Source: Bacteroidales bacterium | GTDB lineage: Bacteria; Bacteroidota; Bacteroidia; Bacteroidales; UBA932 | Direction of reading: 5' to 3' | Length of the DNA stretch: 5,985 nt | Assembly: GCA_017551215.1 (NCBI GenBank) | Contig: JAFZMA010000186.1 | Span: 1 to 5,985 of the forward strand | In this document: positions 5,580 through 5,985 of the stretch, piece after piece | Numbering within the stretch: position 1 is the stretch's first letter | Layout of the letters: each line of letters starts with the position of its first letter | Made by a program: the position numbers and the translations under genes | The notes under the pieces: generated by a model | The model's database searches: none | Seen by the model: only the letters and a program-made list of their open reading frames with translations | What the model was told of the DNA's origin: nothing

Positions 5580-5985
5580 TTATCTGGCTTTTATATTTTT
5601 CTCAGCGATTTGGGATTCTGTCTTTTTATCTTCTGCATCCGCAGGGTCATAAAGAAGTGCGGTGCACAGGCAGATTTTGCAGTCGTTTCTCTCAAGGATA
5701 TCATAGTTGGGACAACCGTAGCAGCCCTCCCAGAATTCCTTGTCGTCTGTCAGGAGAGAAAACGGTACCGGCTTGAATCCCAGCTCTGTATTGATTTTCA
5801 TCACGGCCAGTCCAGTGGTTATGCTGAAGATTTTTGCGTATGGATACATCTCCCTGGAAAGGGCAAAAATCCTTTGCTTGATTTTTCTGGCAAGACCGCT
5901 TTTCCTGTATGCCGGAGCCACTATAAGACCGGAATTGGCCACAAACTTTGTGTGGCTCCAAGTCTCTATGTATGAGAAACCTGCA
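5580..5985 (-). CDS. GNAT-family N-acyltransferase with C-terminal cysteine cluster, partial (N-terminus outside window)
   Basis: The frame is open from the right edge to a TAA at 5580-5582. A GTG at 5940-5942 could be taken as a start, but the upstream in-frame codons read AGFSYIETWSHTKFVANSGL, typical GNAT core strands, so the gene continues beyond the window. SGLIVAPAYRKSGLARKIK holds the acetyl-CoA pyrophosphate-binding pattern (RxxGxA), and AVMKINTELGFKPV is the following motif B. The tail has CYGCPNYDILERNDCKICLC, a CxxC-x10-CxxCxC arrangement that could bind zinc or an Fe-S cluster. Proteins of this sort sit directly before argG in other Bacteroidota, as far as I recall. It may acylate glutamate at the start of the arginine pathway (ArgA-like) or play a related role; this is inference from fold and position. 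The C-terminus after DPADAED is charged and probably disordered. Confidence 0.85.
   Translation of the reverse strand, partial: AGFSYIETWSHTKFVANSGLIVAPAYRKSGLARKIKQRIFALSREMYPYAKIFSITTGLAVMKINTELGFKPVPFSLLTDDKEFWEGCYGCPNYDILERNDCKICLCTALLYDPADAEDKKTESQIAEKNIKAR

Larger units (their letters stand above)
1881..5985 (-). other. Predicted arginine-biosynthesis operon: GNAT - argG - deacylase - argH
   Basis: Four genes on the - strand follow each other with gaps of 24, 32 and 7 bases. No hairpin with a T run and no match to the Bacteroidota promoter pattern (TTTG then TAnnTTTG) was seen in the gaps, so the promoter and any ArgR-type operator should lie beyond the right edge. Three of the genes encode consecutive final steps if the M20 enzyme uses acyl-citrulline. 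Genes for the acyl kinase, reductase, aminotransferase and carbamoyltransferase are not in the window. Confidence 0.8.

Noticed and set aside
5580..5942. GTG at 5940-5942 as the start of a 120-residue GNAT protein
   Set aside because: The in-frame codons to the right edge encode conserved GNAT core residues (ETWSHTKFVANSG), so the GTG is an internal Val and the gene is cut by the window edge.
5577..5975. A 132-codon + strand open frame opposite the GNAT gene
   Set aside because: It is fully antisense to a GNAT gene with clear acetyl-CoA-binding motifs and has no family resemblance of its own.

Overview
The window looks like a chromosomal housekeeping and biosynthetic segment from a member of the Bacteroidota, probably order Bacteroidales and probably an uncultured or less-studied lineage. 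Three things suggest this. The HU tail and the GNAT protein closely resemble Bacteroidota forms I know. Most start codons lack a Shine-Dalgarno sequence, as is usual for that phylum. The arginine genes pair ArgG with an M20 deacylase, which fits the acylated-citrulline route known from Bacteroidota. No species is assigned. I see no mobile element, tRNA, rRNA, CRISPR array or phage gene.

Left part, + strand (1-1915). The window opens in the C-terminal end of an HU-type DNA-binding protein. Five bases later comes a 30-residue, extremely basic protein, likely a small ribosome-associated protein of the AURKAIP1/COX24 (bS22/mS38-like) type. A strong 15-bp hairpin with a T7 run follows. Only a few bases after it begins a complete RNase E/G-family ribonuclease (522 aa). 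A second hairpin with a T-tract ends that unit. It lies inside the 3' end of the convergent argH gene.

Right part, - strand (1881-5985). Read in transcription order, the genes are a GNAT acyltransferase (its N-terminus is beyond the right edge), argG, an M20-family N-acyl-amino-acid deacylase, and argH. Gaps are 24, 32 and 7 bases, so they are almost certainly one operon. The last three encode consecutive final steps of arginine synthesis if the deacylase acts on an N-acylated citrulline: acyl-citrulline to citrulline (M20 enzyme), citrulline plus aspartate to argininosuccinate (ArgG), and argininosuccinate to arginine plus fumarate (ArgH). The GNAT enzyme may be the acyltransferase that opens the pathway, but that is inference from position and fold.

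The window is densely coding, with no gene-free stretch over 70 bases. I found no clearly undescribed system. The most interesting points are the hairpin against the RNase G start codon, the tiny basic gene, the cysteine cluster in the GNAT tail, the order of the arginine genes, and the rng terminator embedded in argH codons.
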